From the NCBI GenBank assembly GCA_036510735.1, contig DATCDK010000283.1:1-22155 (forward strand): DNA of 22,155 nucleotides, in the 5' to 3' direction. This document shows, in pieces, positions 8,301 to 15,323 of this stretch (positions are counted from its first letter, which is position 1; the number at the start of each line of letters is the position of its first letter). This DNA comes from PALSA-607 sp036510735 (GTDB lineage Bacteria > Actinomycetota > Actinomycetes > Acidothermales > Acidothermaceae). The notes below the pieces were generated by a model. It was not told the origin of the DNA and did not search any database. It saw only the letters and a program-made list of their open reading frames with translations. Made by a program: the position numbers and the translations under genes.

Positions 8301-8832
8301 CGACCTCGTCGTGTTGAACGACGACGGTTCTGATCGGCTGCGTTTCACGTTCCCGCGGCAGCGACGCGATCGGCGGCTGTGCCTCGCCGACTTCTTCCGT
8401 CCACGCGAGTCGGGGGAGACCGACGTCGTTGGGTTCCAGGTGGTGACGATCGGCCCGCGGGTGAGCGACGCGACGGGAGCATTGTTCGCCGAGAACGCTT
8501 ACCGCGACTATCTCGAACTGCACGGGCTCTCGGTGCAGTTGGCCGAGGCACTGGCCGAGTTCTGGCACCGCCGCATTCGCGAGGAGCTCGGAACGATCGC
8601 CGACGACAGCGCCGACGTCCAGGCCGTGCTCGAACACCAGGCGTATCGCGGGTCGCGCTATTCGTTCGGCTATCCCGCGTGTCCCGACCTCGAAGACCGC
8701 GCGAAGATTGTCGAGTTGCTGCGACCCGAACGCATCGGCGTCACGTTGTCAGACGAGCTTCAGCTACATCCTGAGCAATCGACCGACGCGCTCATCGTGC
8801 ATCATCCCGAAGCGAAGTACTTCAGCGCGTGA
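5365..8832 (+). CDS. metH: cobalamin-dependent methionine synthase
   Basis: Encodes 1155 aa, slightly shorter than E. coli MetH (1227) but with all modules. It transfers the methyl group of methyltetrahydrofolate to homocysteine through methylcobalamin. The homocysteine domain covers about 1-310, with zinc ligands C226 (LNCATG) and C292-C293 (GGCCGT). The pterin domain starts near GERTNANGS at 342. A helical cap follows at about 620-710. The B12 domain has GDVHDIGKN with H736 as cobalt ligand. The C-terminal activation domain carries RYSFGYPACP (1098-1107), matching the RxxxGYxxxP SAM-binding signature. The GTG start is set by the promoter element and the MetH N-terminus. Its TGA overlaps the HAD gene start by four bases. 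Confidence 0.97.
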   Translation: MNSRGDLLRGELTRRVVVADGAMGTMLQGFELDLDDFEGLEGCNEILCVTRPDVVRAIHDAYFEVGCDAVETNSFGANLANLAEYDIADRIYELAEASARIAREVADGWSTPDHPRFVLGSVGPGTKLPTLGHTSYAALRDAYQSEVAGLVDGGADAILVETAQDLLQAKAAVIGARRALTAAGSTLPLIAQVTVETTGTMLLGSEIGAALTALEPLGIDLIGLNCATGPAEMGEHLRYLGRHARVGISCMPNAGLPVLGHDGASYPLTPAELADAHDVFTREHGLALVGGCCGTTPAHLRLVVERVRGRELTPRRPHPEPGSASLYQSVTFRQDTSYLAVGERTNANGSRVFRDAMLEGRFEDCVEVAREATRDGSHLLDLCVDYVGRDGVVDMREVASRFATASTLPLMLDSTEPQVIEAGLECLGGRSIINSVNFEDGEGPTSRFARIMPIVREHGAAVVALTIDETGQARTPEHKVAIAERLIETLTQTWGMHESDILVDCLTFTLGTGQEESRRDGLATIEAIRELKVRHPDVQTILGLSNISFGLKPVVRAVLNSVFLAECTKAGLDAAIVHASKILPVARIPDEQREVALDLIYDRRREGYDPLGAFLDMFEGVDAQDAKASRAQELAALPLSERLQRRIVDGERVGLHADLDEALETRPALEIVNDTLLEGMKVVGELFGRGEMQLPFVLQSAEVMKNAVAYLEPHMEKTDDAGKGTIVLATVKGDVHDIGKNLVDIILSNNGYSVVNLGIKQPVSAIIEAAEDNEADAIGMSGLLVKSTVIMKENLEEISTRGLAGRWPVLLGGAALTRAYVEQDLAEQFAGVVRYARDAFEGLRLMDALMGVKRGVEGASLPPLRQRRVTAVIDRPEADVDLGGRSDVATDVDVPTPPFWGDRLVKGIPLADYADLLDEKATFAGRWGLRGVRGGASYEDLVETDGRPRMRKWLDRMQTEGWLDAGVVYGYFPCVSEGNDLVVLNDDGSDRLRFTFPRQRRDRRLCLADFFRPRESGETDVVGFQVVTIGPRVSDATGALFAENAYRDYLELHGLSVQLAEALAEFWHRRIREELGTIADDSADVQAVLEHQAYRGSRYSFGYPACPDLEDRAKIVELLRPERIGVTLSDELQLHPEQSTDALIVHHPEAKYFSA

Positions 8833-9509
8833 CCCTGCCCGCCGTCGTGCCCGGCACGTCAAGGCTGCCCGCCGCCGTCCTGTTTGACATGGACGGCTTG
8901 CTGATCGATACCGAGCCGCTTTGGTTCAGTGTCGAGACCGACATCTTGAACGAGCTCGGTGCGCCGTGGGAACTCGATGACCACAAGACCCTCGTGGGCA
9001 GCTCACTGAAGGTCTCGTCGGCATTTGTCGCGGAACGTGCCGGTGGCGCCGTGACTGCTGAGCAGATTTCCGAGCAGTTGCTGCTGCGCATGCGCGAGCG
9101 GTTGCGGCACGCCCTCGTTCTTCAACCTGGCGTGCTCGATCTCATCGCCGAACTCGATGCCGCGGGCGTGCCGCGTGCCTTGGTGTCATCGTCGTTTCGG
9201 GTGCTGGTAGAGGCGGCGCTCGAAGGCGTGGCGCCGCTGACGTTTGACACCGTTGTCGTCGGCGATGAGGTGTCGGACGCGAAGCCACACCCGGAGGCTT
9301 ACCTGCTCGGTGCGGCCAAACTCGGCGTCGACCCGGCCGACTGCGTGGCGTTCGAAGACTCACCCAGCGGCGCTGCTTCGGCGAGTGCAGCGGGGTGTTT
9401 CGTCGTCGCGATTCCGAGCGTCGCGCCTATCGAGCCCGCAGACCGCCGGATCGTCCGACCCTCACTGGTCGGCATCGATCTGAACTTCCTCCGCTCCCTC
9501 TTCGACTGA
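8829..9509 (+). CDS. HAD-superfamily hydrolase (beta-phosphoglucomutase-like)
   Basis: Encodes 226 aa. Motif I is LFDMDGLLIDTEP, with nucleophile D20 and acid/base D22. A serine-rich motif II lies at ALVSSS (S120 region), motif III uses K152 (DAKPHPEA), and motif IV is FEDSPSG (E176, D177). This is the complete set for a phosphatase with an alpha-helical cap of the phosphoglycolate phosphatase/beta-phosphoglucomutase group. The GTG overlaps the metH stop (GTGA), so the two are translationally coupled. The coupling hints at a housekeeping phosphatase made with MetH, but the substrate cannot be told. Transcription probably ends at the inverted repeat just downstream. Confidence 0.93.
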   Translation: MTLPAVVPGTSRLPAAVLFDMDGLLIDTEPLWFSVETDILNELGAPWELDDHKTLVGSSLKVSSAFVAERAGGAVTAEQISEQLLLRMRERLRHALVLQPGVLDLIAELDAAGVPRALVSSSFRVLVEAALEGVAPLTFDTVVVGDEVSDAKPHPEAYLLGAAKLGVDPADCVAFEDSPSGAASASAAGCFVVAIPSVAPIEPADRRIVRPSLVGIDLNFLRSLFD

Positions 9510-9521
9510 CTCGCGCGAGGG

Positions 9522-9571
9522 GAGCGTTGTTGTCCAGCGCGTGCAAGAACGCGCGCTGAGCAACAACACTC
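9522..9571. terminator. inverted repeat between convergent genes, likely bidirectional terminator
   Basis: Arms GAG (9522-9524), GTTGTTG (9526-9532) and CAGCGCG (9535-9541) pair with CGCGCTG (9552-9558), CAACAAC (9561-9567) and CTC (9569-9571) around a 10-nt loop, with one single-base and one two-base mismatch. It lies in the 101-nt gap between the HAD gene and the convergent ABC permease. There is no T-run, as is common in high-GC actinobacteria. Confidence 0.7.
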
Positions 9572-9610
9572 GAGGGGTTGGAATCGGCCGGACGGGCGGC
9601 TGCGGCGGAC

Positions 9611-12157
9611 CTACTCGGTGGCGATCGCGGCGAGGACCGGACGGCGGGAGGCTCGCCACGCGGGCCAGAGTGCGGCCAGAACACCGACGACAGCGGCGCC
9701 AACGACGAAGATGACGAACGACATGATCGGGTAGACGACATGGTTCAGCTGACCGCCGGAGGTCGATACCACCGCCCAGCCGAAGACCACGCCGAGCACC
9801 AGTCCCAGCAACGCACCGAACACCGCGATGACGGCTGATTCGAGCCAAATCATCTCGCGCAGCTGTTGTCGTGACATGCCAACAGCCCTGAGCAGTCCAA
9901 TCTCTCGAGTGCGTTCGTACACCGACAGAGCCAGTGTGTTGACTATCCCTAGGACAGCGATGATCAGAGCGACTGCGAGCAACCCGAAGATGAGATTCAC
10001 GAACTGATCGATCTGCTTGGTAATCGAGTCCTTGTAGGCACTCTGGCCTTGAATCTTGACTTGTGGGTATGCCTTCAAGCTCGTCTCGAGTGCAGCGCCC
10101 GCGGCCTCACGTTGGCCGGGATCGGCCAAGACATAAACAATCGCATCGAGTTGCGTGGTGTAGTTCTTGGCGTATGTCGACAACCCGATGAGGTAGTCAG
10201 CGCCGCCGTTGCCCAGCAGGCTGTTGTCCTTGAAAATCCCACCGACGGTGATGTGCTGTAGGCCTCCCGTCGGATACTCCACGCTGAGAACCTGGCCGAC
10301 GACGAGCTTGGTGGACTTCGCCTTCGTCTGGGAGACAAGCAGTTCGTTCTTGCCCAACGCGTCGAGTGACCCGGCCTGCATGTGAACCTTGATGACCGAG
10401 CCGATGTTGTCGGACACCGCTGCAAGGACGACCGTCTTGCCGCCCAGATGTGCGGCGCCGACTCGGGTCTCACCGACGGTCGCGACGCCTGGGGTGGCTG
10501 TCGCTTTCGCCGCGACATCGGGGGAGAAACCGAGAAACGACTGGGAGGTCAAGACGTAGTCGGCACCGAGATTGTTATTGACCACAGAGGTGATCGAAGA
10601 CTTCGTCGACGCGGCAAGAACGGTGAGCATCGTCACGAGCGCGAGACCGATCATGACCGACGCAGACGTCGCCGCGGTGCGACGTGGATTGCGAACCGCG
10701 TTAGAACGGCCGAGCCGGGCGGGGAGGCCGAAGATCCTGACCAGGGGAGCGCCGATGAGCCGCACGACCGGCCGGCTGATGAGCGCGCTCATGACCCAAA
10801 TGCCGATCATCACGAGCAGGATGCCGACGCCAACCCTCGCGGCTGCACCGCCGCTGCTGCCGCGAATCGAACCGGCAATCGAGACCGCCCCCAAGAGGGT
10901 CAACACGCCACCGATCACGGCGCGCACCCGAAGCGAGCGTTCTGGCAGCGCTACGCCGTCGCGCATAGCAGCAATGGGTGGGATGCGGGAGGCGCGGAAA
11001 GACGGGAACCCCGCAGCAACCAATGTGACCAGCACACCGACGACGTAGGCCGCGATGATCGTGTGCGTCTTGATGACCAGCGATCCGGCGGGCATTGACA
11101 CACCAACGGCATCGAGCAGACTGCGGACACCTAACGCCACAAGCAGACCCACTGCCAGACCTACGGTCGACGCGACAACGCCGACGACGGCGGCTTCGCC
11201 GAGGACCGCGCTCATGACTTGGCGTCGGCTGGCGCCGATCGCGCGGAGCAGAGCGAGTTCGCGGGTGCGCTGCGCGACCAACATCGTGAAGGTGTTGAGG
11301 ATGATGAAGAGCCCTACGAACAATGCCACTCCGGCGAAGATCAGCAGGAACACATTGAAGAAGCCGAGTGCCTTGCTGATCGAATCCGACTGCTCCTTGT
11401 TCACCGCCTTCGCGGTAACAGCCTCGAAGCCTTTCGGCAGCGTCGGTGTAATGCGCGCAGCCAGCGTCTCCTGCGAGACGCCGCTCGCGGCCTGCACGTC
11501 GATCTGGTTCGCGAAGCCGGGCTTGCCGGCAACCTGCGCGGCCGTCACCGGATCGAACACGCTCAAGACAGCGCCGGCAAGGTTGCTGCTGCCGCCGACG
11601 GTGACGATGCCGACAATGGTCGCCTGGATCGGCGCGCCCTGGGTCTGCACCGTGACGTGATCACCGACGTGCAAGTTGTAGGAATCGGCCGCGCTCTTGT
11701 CGATCGCGACCTGGCCCGGCCCTGTTGGCCCGGCGCCTTGGACGAACGCGAGGCTGCCGAAGTTGGCAGGCGTCCACGACACCGCCAGCGTGGGCGGCCC
11801 GGGCGACTTAGGTTGCACGGCCTTGCCTGCTTCGGTCACGAGCAAGTCGATGCCCTGCACCTCGCCGATGGCTTGCTTGACGCCCGGAACCGCCGCGACG
11901 TTTGCCACCAAGGCGTTCGGGACGAGCGCCCGCTCGCTGCTTGCACCAATGTCGGTGGTGGAGAAGTCTGATTGTGCGCGAACAACGACACTGAGGTTGA
12001 CGCTTGTCCGACCGATCAGGTCGTTGAACGTCGCCTTCAGGGTGTCGGTGAACACGAGTGTCCCGGCGAGGAATCCGACGCCGAGAACGACAGAAAGTCC
12101 CGTGAGCAACAGCCGGACCTTGTGGGCAAAGACGTTGCGCAGGGTGGCTCGAAGCAT
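9611..12157 (-). CDS. ABC transporter permease, FtsX/MacB-like, two FtsX domains
   Basis: Encodes 848 aa. The N-terminus MLRATLRNVFAHKVRLLLTG plus a hydrophobic stretch to about residue 37 is typical of FtsX-type permeases with an anchored N-terminus. A large extracytoplasmic domain follows. The first FtsX domain begins near residue 265 (VFLLIFAGVALFVGLFIIL, then AQRTRELALLRAIGASRRQV). A central hydrophobic pair sits around the RSLRVRAV region. A second extracytoplasmic part follows, then a second FtsX domain (YERTREIGLLRAVGMSRQQL) with the final helices. Such permeases act as mechanotransmission exporters or extractors of lipids, peptides or lipoproteins with a LolD-like ATPase. The ATG overlaps the ATPase stop by one base (TGATG). 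The substrate is unknown. Confidence 0.94.
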   Translation of the reverse strand: MLRATLRNVFAHKVRLLLTGLSVVLGVGFLAGTLVFTDTLKATFNDLIGRTSVNLSVVVRAQSDFSTTDIGASSERALVPNALVANVAAVPGVKQAIGEVQGIDLLVTEAGKAVQPKSPGPPTLAVSWTPANFGSLAFVQGAGPTGPGQVAIDKSAADSYNLHVGDHVTVQTQGAPIQATIVGIVTVGGSSNLAGAVLSVFDPVTAAQVAGKPGFANQIDVQAASGVSQETLAARITPTLPKGFEAVTAKAVNKEQSDSISKALGFFNVFLLIFAGVALFVGLFIILNTFTMLVAQRTRELALLRAIGASRRQVMSAVLGEAAVVGVVASTVGLAVGLLVALGVRSLLDAVGVSMPAGSLVIKTHTIIAAYVVGVLVTLVAAGFPSFRASRIPPIAAMRDGVALPERSLRVRAVIGGVLTLLGAVSIAGSIRGSSGGAAARVGVGILLVMIGIWVMSALISRPVVRLIGAPLVRIFGLPARLGRSNAVRNPRRTAATSASVMIGLALVTMLTVLAASTKSSITSVVNNNLGADYVLTSQSFLGFSPDVAAKATATPGVATVGETRVGAAHLGGKTVVLAAVSDNIGSVIKVHMQAGSLDALGKNELLVSQTKAKSTKLVVGQVLSVEYPTGGLQHITVGGIFKDNSLLGNGGADYLIGLSTYAKNYTTQLDAIVYVLADPGQREAAGAALETSLKAYPQVKIQGQSAYKDSITKQIDQFVNLIFGLLAVALIIAVLGIVNTLALSVYERTREIGLLRAVGMSRQQLREMIWLESAVIAVFGALLGLVLGVVFGWAVVSTSGGQLNHVVYPIMSFVIFVVGAAVVGVLAALWPAWRASRRPVLAAIATE

Positions 12158-12924
12158 CAGGCTTCCTGTGCTCTCGCCTCAAGGCGACTCATCCGCTCGA
12201 GAACTGCAGCCTGCGTCGGGTCGCGCATCTCGTCGATGACCTCGCCGTCGGCGAGGAACACGACCCGGTCTGCGTACGACGCCGCCCAGGGGTCGTGCGT
12301 CACCATCACGATCGTCTGACCCATCTCTCGCACCGAACGCTGCAGCAGCCCCAACACCTCAGCGCTCGCGCGCGAGTCGAGGTTCCCGGTCGGTTCGTCG
12401 GCGAAGATGATCGTGGGGCGCGATGCAAGCGCACGCGCGCAGGCGACTCGTTGCTGCTGACCACCGGAGAGCTCTGAGGGCTTGTGGTGCAGGCGGTCGC
12501 GCAGGCCAACAGCGTCAATCACCGAGTCGAGCCACTGCTGGTCGGGCTTGCGGCCGGCGATGTCCATCGGCAGTGTGATGTTCTCGATCGCGGTCAACGT
12601 CGGGATCAGGTTGAACGACTGGAAGATGAACCCGATCGCTTGGCGCCGGAGCAGGGTCAATGCCCTGTCGCTCAAGGTGCCGAGGTCGACGTCGCCGATG
12701 ATGGCGCTGCCCGAGGTCACGCTGTCGAGGCCGGCCAGACAATGCATCAGGGTCGACTTGCCCGATCCCGAAGGCCCCATGATCGCGCTGAAGTGGCCGC
12801 GCTCGAACTCGATGGTGACGTCGCGCAATGCGGCGACCGTCGTCTCGCCCTCGCCATAGATCTTGGATAGGTGCAGTGCTCGCGCGGCCGCAGCTGTGAT
12901 GACGTCACTCGTTGGTTGGGACAT
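12157..12924 (-). CDS. ABC transporter ATP-binding protein, LolD/MacB-type
   Basis: Encodes 255 aa from the ATG at 12924. Motifs appear in order: Walker A GPSGSGKST (50-58), Q-loop Q102 (FQSFNLIPTL), signature LSGGQQQR (152-159), Walker B IIFADEPTGNLD (172-183) and switch H210 (MVTHD). The FQSFNLIPTLTAIENI segment and DEPTGNLDS are typical of the LolD/MacB/FtsE subfamily that pairs with FtsX-type permeases, as here with the next gene. A short C-terminal extension follows (residues 231-255). An in-frame ATG at 12990 would add 22 residues, but 12924 aligns with the family and has a -10 element 7 nt upstream. Three operator-like repeats lie 74-133 nt before the start and may control the pair. 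Confidence 0.95.
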   Translation of the reverse strand: MSQPTSDVITAAAARALHLSKIYGEGETTVAALRDVTIEFERGHFSAIMGPSGSGKSTLMHCLAGLDSVTSGSAIIGDVDLGTLSDRALTLLRRQAIGFIFQSFNLIPTLTAIENITLPMDIAGRKPDQQWLDSVIDAVGLRDRLHHKPSELSGGQQQRVACARALASRPTIIFADEPTGNLDSRASAEVLGLLQRSVREMGQTIVMVTHDPWAASYADRVVFLADGEVIDEMRDPTQAAVLERMSRLEARAQEA

Positions 12925-12931
12925 ATCAGCC

Positions 12932-12937
12932 ACGCTA
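12932..12937 (-). promoter_or_regulatory. -10 element for leaderless ABC exporter operon
   Basis: On the minus strand TAGCGT is followed by 7 nt and the ATG at 12924, with no Shine-Dalgarno sequence. No good TTGACA-like -35 is seen. Confidence 0.5.
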
Positions 12938-12997
12938 CCGGCGACCCGCCGCGTGGCGCCTCGGACGAAGATCACCGATCTGTGTGACAACGGTCAT

Positions 12998-13056
12998 GGC
13001 GACGACAGTCGTTGTTTAGGGCGACGACAGTCGTTGTTTAGGGCGACGACAGTCGT
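12998..13056. repeat. three 22-bp tandem repeats with central dyads, probable operator array
   Basis: Two complete identical copies (12998-13019 and 13020-13041) and a third of 15 bp (13042-13056). Each contains the perfect inverted repeat ACGAC-A-GTCGT centred at 13007, 13029 and 13051. The spacing of 22 bp is about two helical turns, placing all dyads on nearly the same DNA face. The array lies upstream of the minus-strand ABC exporter operon and ends 10 bp short of the nuclease stop codon. The form fits cooperative binding by a dimeric repressor such as a TetR-family protein; no regulator gene is in the window. Confidence 0.75.
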
Positions 13057-13066
13057 GGGCTTGGGG

Positions 13067-14029
13067 TTACGGCGTGATGTCGTCGGCCTCAGTGGGTTGA
13101 TCAAGCGGGACGACGGATGCGCCGACGGGCTCTGGATACGCGGGTGTGACGCCGCCGAACTCAGGGCACAGCGCCTTGTGCGCGCACCAATCGCAGAGCC
13201 GACTCGTGTGCGGCGGAAACTCCCGCTTCTCCAACGCGCGTTCGATCGCTGCCCACAACGCTCTGACTTTGCGCTCAGTGGCGAGCAGGTCAGCCTCGTC
13301 GGGCGCGTAACGCAGGATCTGCTTGTCGCCGAGGTACATCAGCTGCAGCAGCGCCGGAATGGTGCCGCTGACCCGCCACATGACCAGCGCGTAGAACTTC
13401 AGCTGGAAGAGGGCTTTGCTCTCGAACAGTTCGGACGGCGAGTTGCCGGTCTTGTAGTCGACGATGCGAGTCGCCCCGCTCGGGGCAACATCAACACGGT
13501 CGACGAAGCCGCGCAGCCGCACGCCGTCGGTAAGTTCGGCCTCGACCAGCAACTCACGCTGCGCGGGTTCGATCCGGGTTGGGTCTTCGAGCGCGAAATA
13601 GGTCTCGAGTAAGACGCGTGCGCTGGCGAGCCACGCGCTCACGGCGTCGCCGGCGCTCGCGGGGGTGTCGGTGGATGCGTCAGCGGGGGCGTCGACACTG
13701 GCGAACAAGTCGATCAACTCCGGGCGTTCTTCGAGTAGCCGTTGCCACTCCGGCTCAAGCAGGCTGGCCGCGCGCTCAATCGTGCGCTCCGGCGCGGGGC
13801 TGTCGAATAGCCGCTCGAGGACGCCGTGCACCAACGTCCCCCGGGTGGTGACCGGGCTCGACGGCTCCGGCAATCGGTCGATGACCCGAAGCCGATAGAG
13901 CAGCGGGCACGTCATGAAATCGCCCGCACGAGAAGGCGAAAGCGCCCAGGGCCGAGGCTGATCCTGCTCGCCCGGTCGCTCCGCGCCATTTGCCGCGGCG
14001 GTGCTCCCCGCGAGCTCAACTGCAGTCAT
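13067..14029 (-). CDS. RecB-family PD-(D/E)XK nuclease with predicted 4Fe-4S cluster (Cas4/AddB-like)
   Basis: Encodes 320 aa. Nuclease motifs appear in order: H68 in RGTLVHGVLE, D177 in RGFVDRVD, D191-Y-K193 in RIVDYKTG, and Q209/Y213 in FQLKFYAL. Cysteines C41 (TCPLLYRLR), then C279, C282 and C288 (CDWCAHKALC), match the Fe-S clasp of Cas4 and AddB nucleases. It therefore likely cuts single-stranded DNA ends in repair; a CRISPR role is unlikely because no array or other cas gene is present. The C-terminal ~30 residues are Pro-rich. Homologues (Rv2119 type) sit near the proteasome genes in other Actinobacteria. The ATG start follows a minus-strand TACGCT element by 6 nt. It is divergent from the site-2 protease. 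Confidence 0.92.
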   Translation of the reverse strand: MTAVELAGSTAAANGAERPGEQDQPRPWALSPSRAGDFMTCPLLYRLRVIDRLPEPSSPVTTRGTLVHGVLERLFDSPAPERTIERAASLLEPEWQRLLEERPELIDLFASVDAPADASTDTPASAGDAVSAWLASARVLLETYFALEDPTRIEPAQRELLVEAELTDGVRLRGFVDRVDVAPSGATRIVDYKTGNSPSELFESKALFQLKFYALVMWRVSGTIPALLQLMYLGDKQILRYAPDEADLLATERKVRALWAAIERALEKREFPPHTSRLCDWCAHKALCPEFGGVTPAYPEPVGASVVPLDQPTEADDITP

Positions 14030-14035
14030 ACCGGC

Positions 14036-14041
14036 AGCGTA
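14036..14041 (-). promoter_or_regulatory. -10 element for leaderless nuclease transcript
   Basis: On the minus strand TACGCT is followed by 6 nt and the ATG at 14029. It faces away from the site-2 protease promoter about 90 bp to the right. Confidence 0.45.
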
Positions 14042-14132
14042 GGCGTGCCCGGCGACAGTTCGGGTTCGGCTCGCCTATCTGTGTTTCCTTCCGCGCAGGT
14101 GTGGATGGCGGGTTGCATGTCTCACCGGCCCG

Positions 14133-14138
14133 TAGCAT
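14133..14138 (+). promoter_or_regulatory. -10 element for leaderless site-2 protease transcript
   Basis: TAGCAT followed by 6 nt and the GTG at 14145. A TTGCAT at 14113-14118 is -35-like, but the 14-nt spacer is short, so only the -10 is supported. Confidence 0.5.
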
Positions 14139-14144
14139 CGGTAG

Positions 14145-15323
14145 GTGGTCGCCCCCGAAGAACCCCCCGCGGAAAAGCAGAACGGTCGGCCTGCCGCCGC
14201 GTCTCGTGGCATCACCTATGGGGGCCTGCTGATCGGCCGGCCTTTCGGCGTACCGATCTACATTTCCGCGAGTTGGCTGCTGTTCGTGGCCTTCATCACC
14301 GTGCAATTCGCGCCGGTCGTCGCCAGCGCGGTCCCAGGTATCGGCGCCGCGCGGTTCGTCGTCGCGGCGGCATTCGGCGTGTTCCTCGGCGTGTCCGTGC
14401 TCGCTCATGAGGTCGCGCACTGCGTCGTCGCCCGCCGGTTTCGCATCCCGATCGAGCGCATTTCGCTGAGCTTCCTGGCCGGCCACTCGACCCTGGCCCG
14501 TGAGCCGGAAACCCCGGCGCGCTCAGCGGCGGTCGCTGTCGCCGGTCCGGCGACCAACCTGGTGATCGGGGCGTGCGCCTTCTTCGCGTACACACGGCTC
14601 CCCGACGGGAGCATCGCGTTGGTGCTTGCTGCGGGGCTGGCCTGGTCGAACCTCCTGGTCGGCGTCTACAACCTGTTGCCGGGGCTGCCGCTCGATGGAG
14701 GCCAGCTGCTGCGGGCCGCCTTGTGGCGGGTCACCCGCAACCCGCGCACCGGAACCGTGGGCGCCGCCTGGGCGGGTCGAGTGATCGCGGCTTGTACGGC
14801 TGCACTCGGGCTCTACCTCGTGAGCACCCGTCGATCTGATGCTCAGTTCAGTGCACTGTGGGCGATGCTGATCGCCGCGATGCTCTGGGTCAGCTCGACG
14901 CAGGTGCTGCGGCAGCAGGCCCTGCGCGACCGGCTTCCTGGCATCTCCGCAAGAGCTCTGAGCCGCAGTTCGATCTCGGTCCTGGCTGACTTGCCGCTGG
15001 CCGAGGCGGTCCGCCGGGCCCAGGAGGCGCATGCACAGGGGATCGTCATCGTCGACGGCGACGGGCGTCCTACCGGCGTCGTCCGGGAGGCGGCCGTCAC
15101 GGCCATGCCAGCACCGCGCCGTCCATGGGTAAGCACTGGATCGGTAGCCCGCCACGTCTCAACGGGGGAGCTGATCAACTCGTCGTGGTCGGGGGAGGAG
15201 TTGCTCGCCCGACTCCAGCTGGCGGCCGCATCCGAATACGTCGTGGTCGACCCGGCCGGAGCCGTCTACGGCGTGTTAGCCGCCGCCGACGTCGCCAGAG
15301 CACTCTCCGGCAGCCCTGCATGA
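14145..15323 (+). CDS. site-2 protease family (M50) membrane metalloprotease with C-terminal CBS domains
   Basis: Encodes 392 aa. The zinc site is HEVAH (H88, E89, H92), completed by D184 in NLLPGLPLDGG. Hydrophobic segments lie near 41-62, 68-90, 128-150, 155-178, 210-226 and 236-252. After about residue 275 comes a soluble region with two CBS-like units (QGIVIVDGDGRPTGVV and SEYVVVDPAGAVYGVLAAADV), which in related proteases bind adenine nucleotides and may adjust activity. It would cleave transmembrane substrates inside the membrane, for example anti-sigma factors; none is encoded here. The GTG start follows a -10 element at leaderless spacing. Its TGA overlaps the trmI ATG (ATGA). Confidence 0.93.
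   Translation: MVAPEEPPAEKQNGRPAAASRGITYGGLLIGRPFGVPIYISASWLLFVAFITVQFAPVVASAVPGIGAARFVVAAAFGVFLGVSVLAHEVAHCVVARRFRIPIERISLSFLAGHSTLAREPETPARSAAVAVAGPATNLVIGACAFFAYTRLPDGSIALVLAAGLAWSNLLVGVYNLLPGLPLDGGQLLRAALWRVTRNPRTGTVGAAWAGRVIAACTAALGLYLVSTRRSDAQFSALWAMLIAAMLWVSSTQVLRQQALRDRLPGISARALSRSSISVLADLPLAEAVRRAQEAHAQGIVIVDGDGRPTGVVREAAVTAMPAPRRPWVSTGSVARHVSTGELINSSWSGEELLARLQLAAASEYVVVDPAGAVYGVLAAADVARALSGSPA

Noticed and set aside
7705..8637. 310-codon minus-strand frame over the 3' part of metH
   Set aside because: Antisense to the B12 and activation domains of MetH, which are intact; no domain and no ribosome site.
10382..11971. Overlapping plus-strand frames opposite the ABC permease (for example 10382-11098 and 11219-11971)
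   Set aside because: They mirror the minus-strand permease and give Asp/Arg/Gly-rich sequence without hydrophobic or catalytic features.
12998..13056. CRISPR array interpretation of the 22-bp repeats
   Set aside because: Repeats are directly adjacent with no spacers, only 2.7 copies, and no cas1/cas2 is present; the Cas4-like gene beside them is of the stand-alone type.
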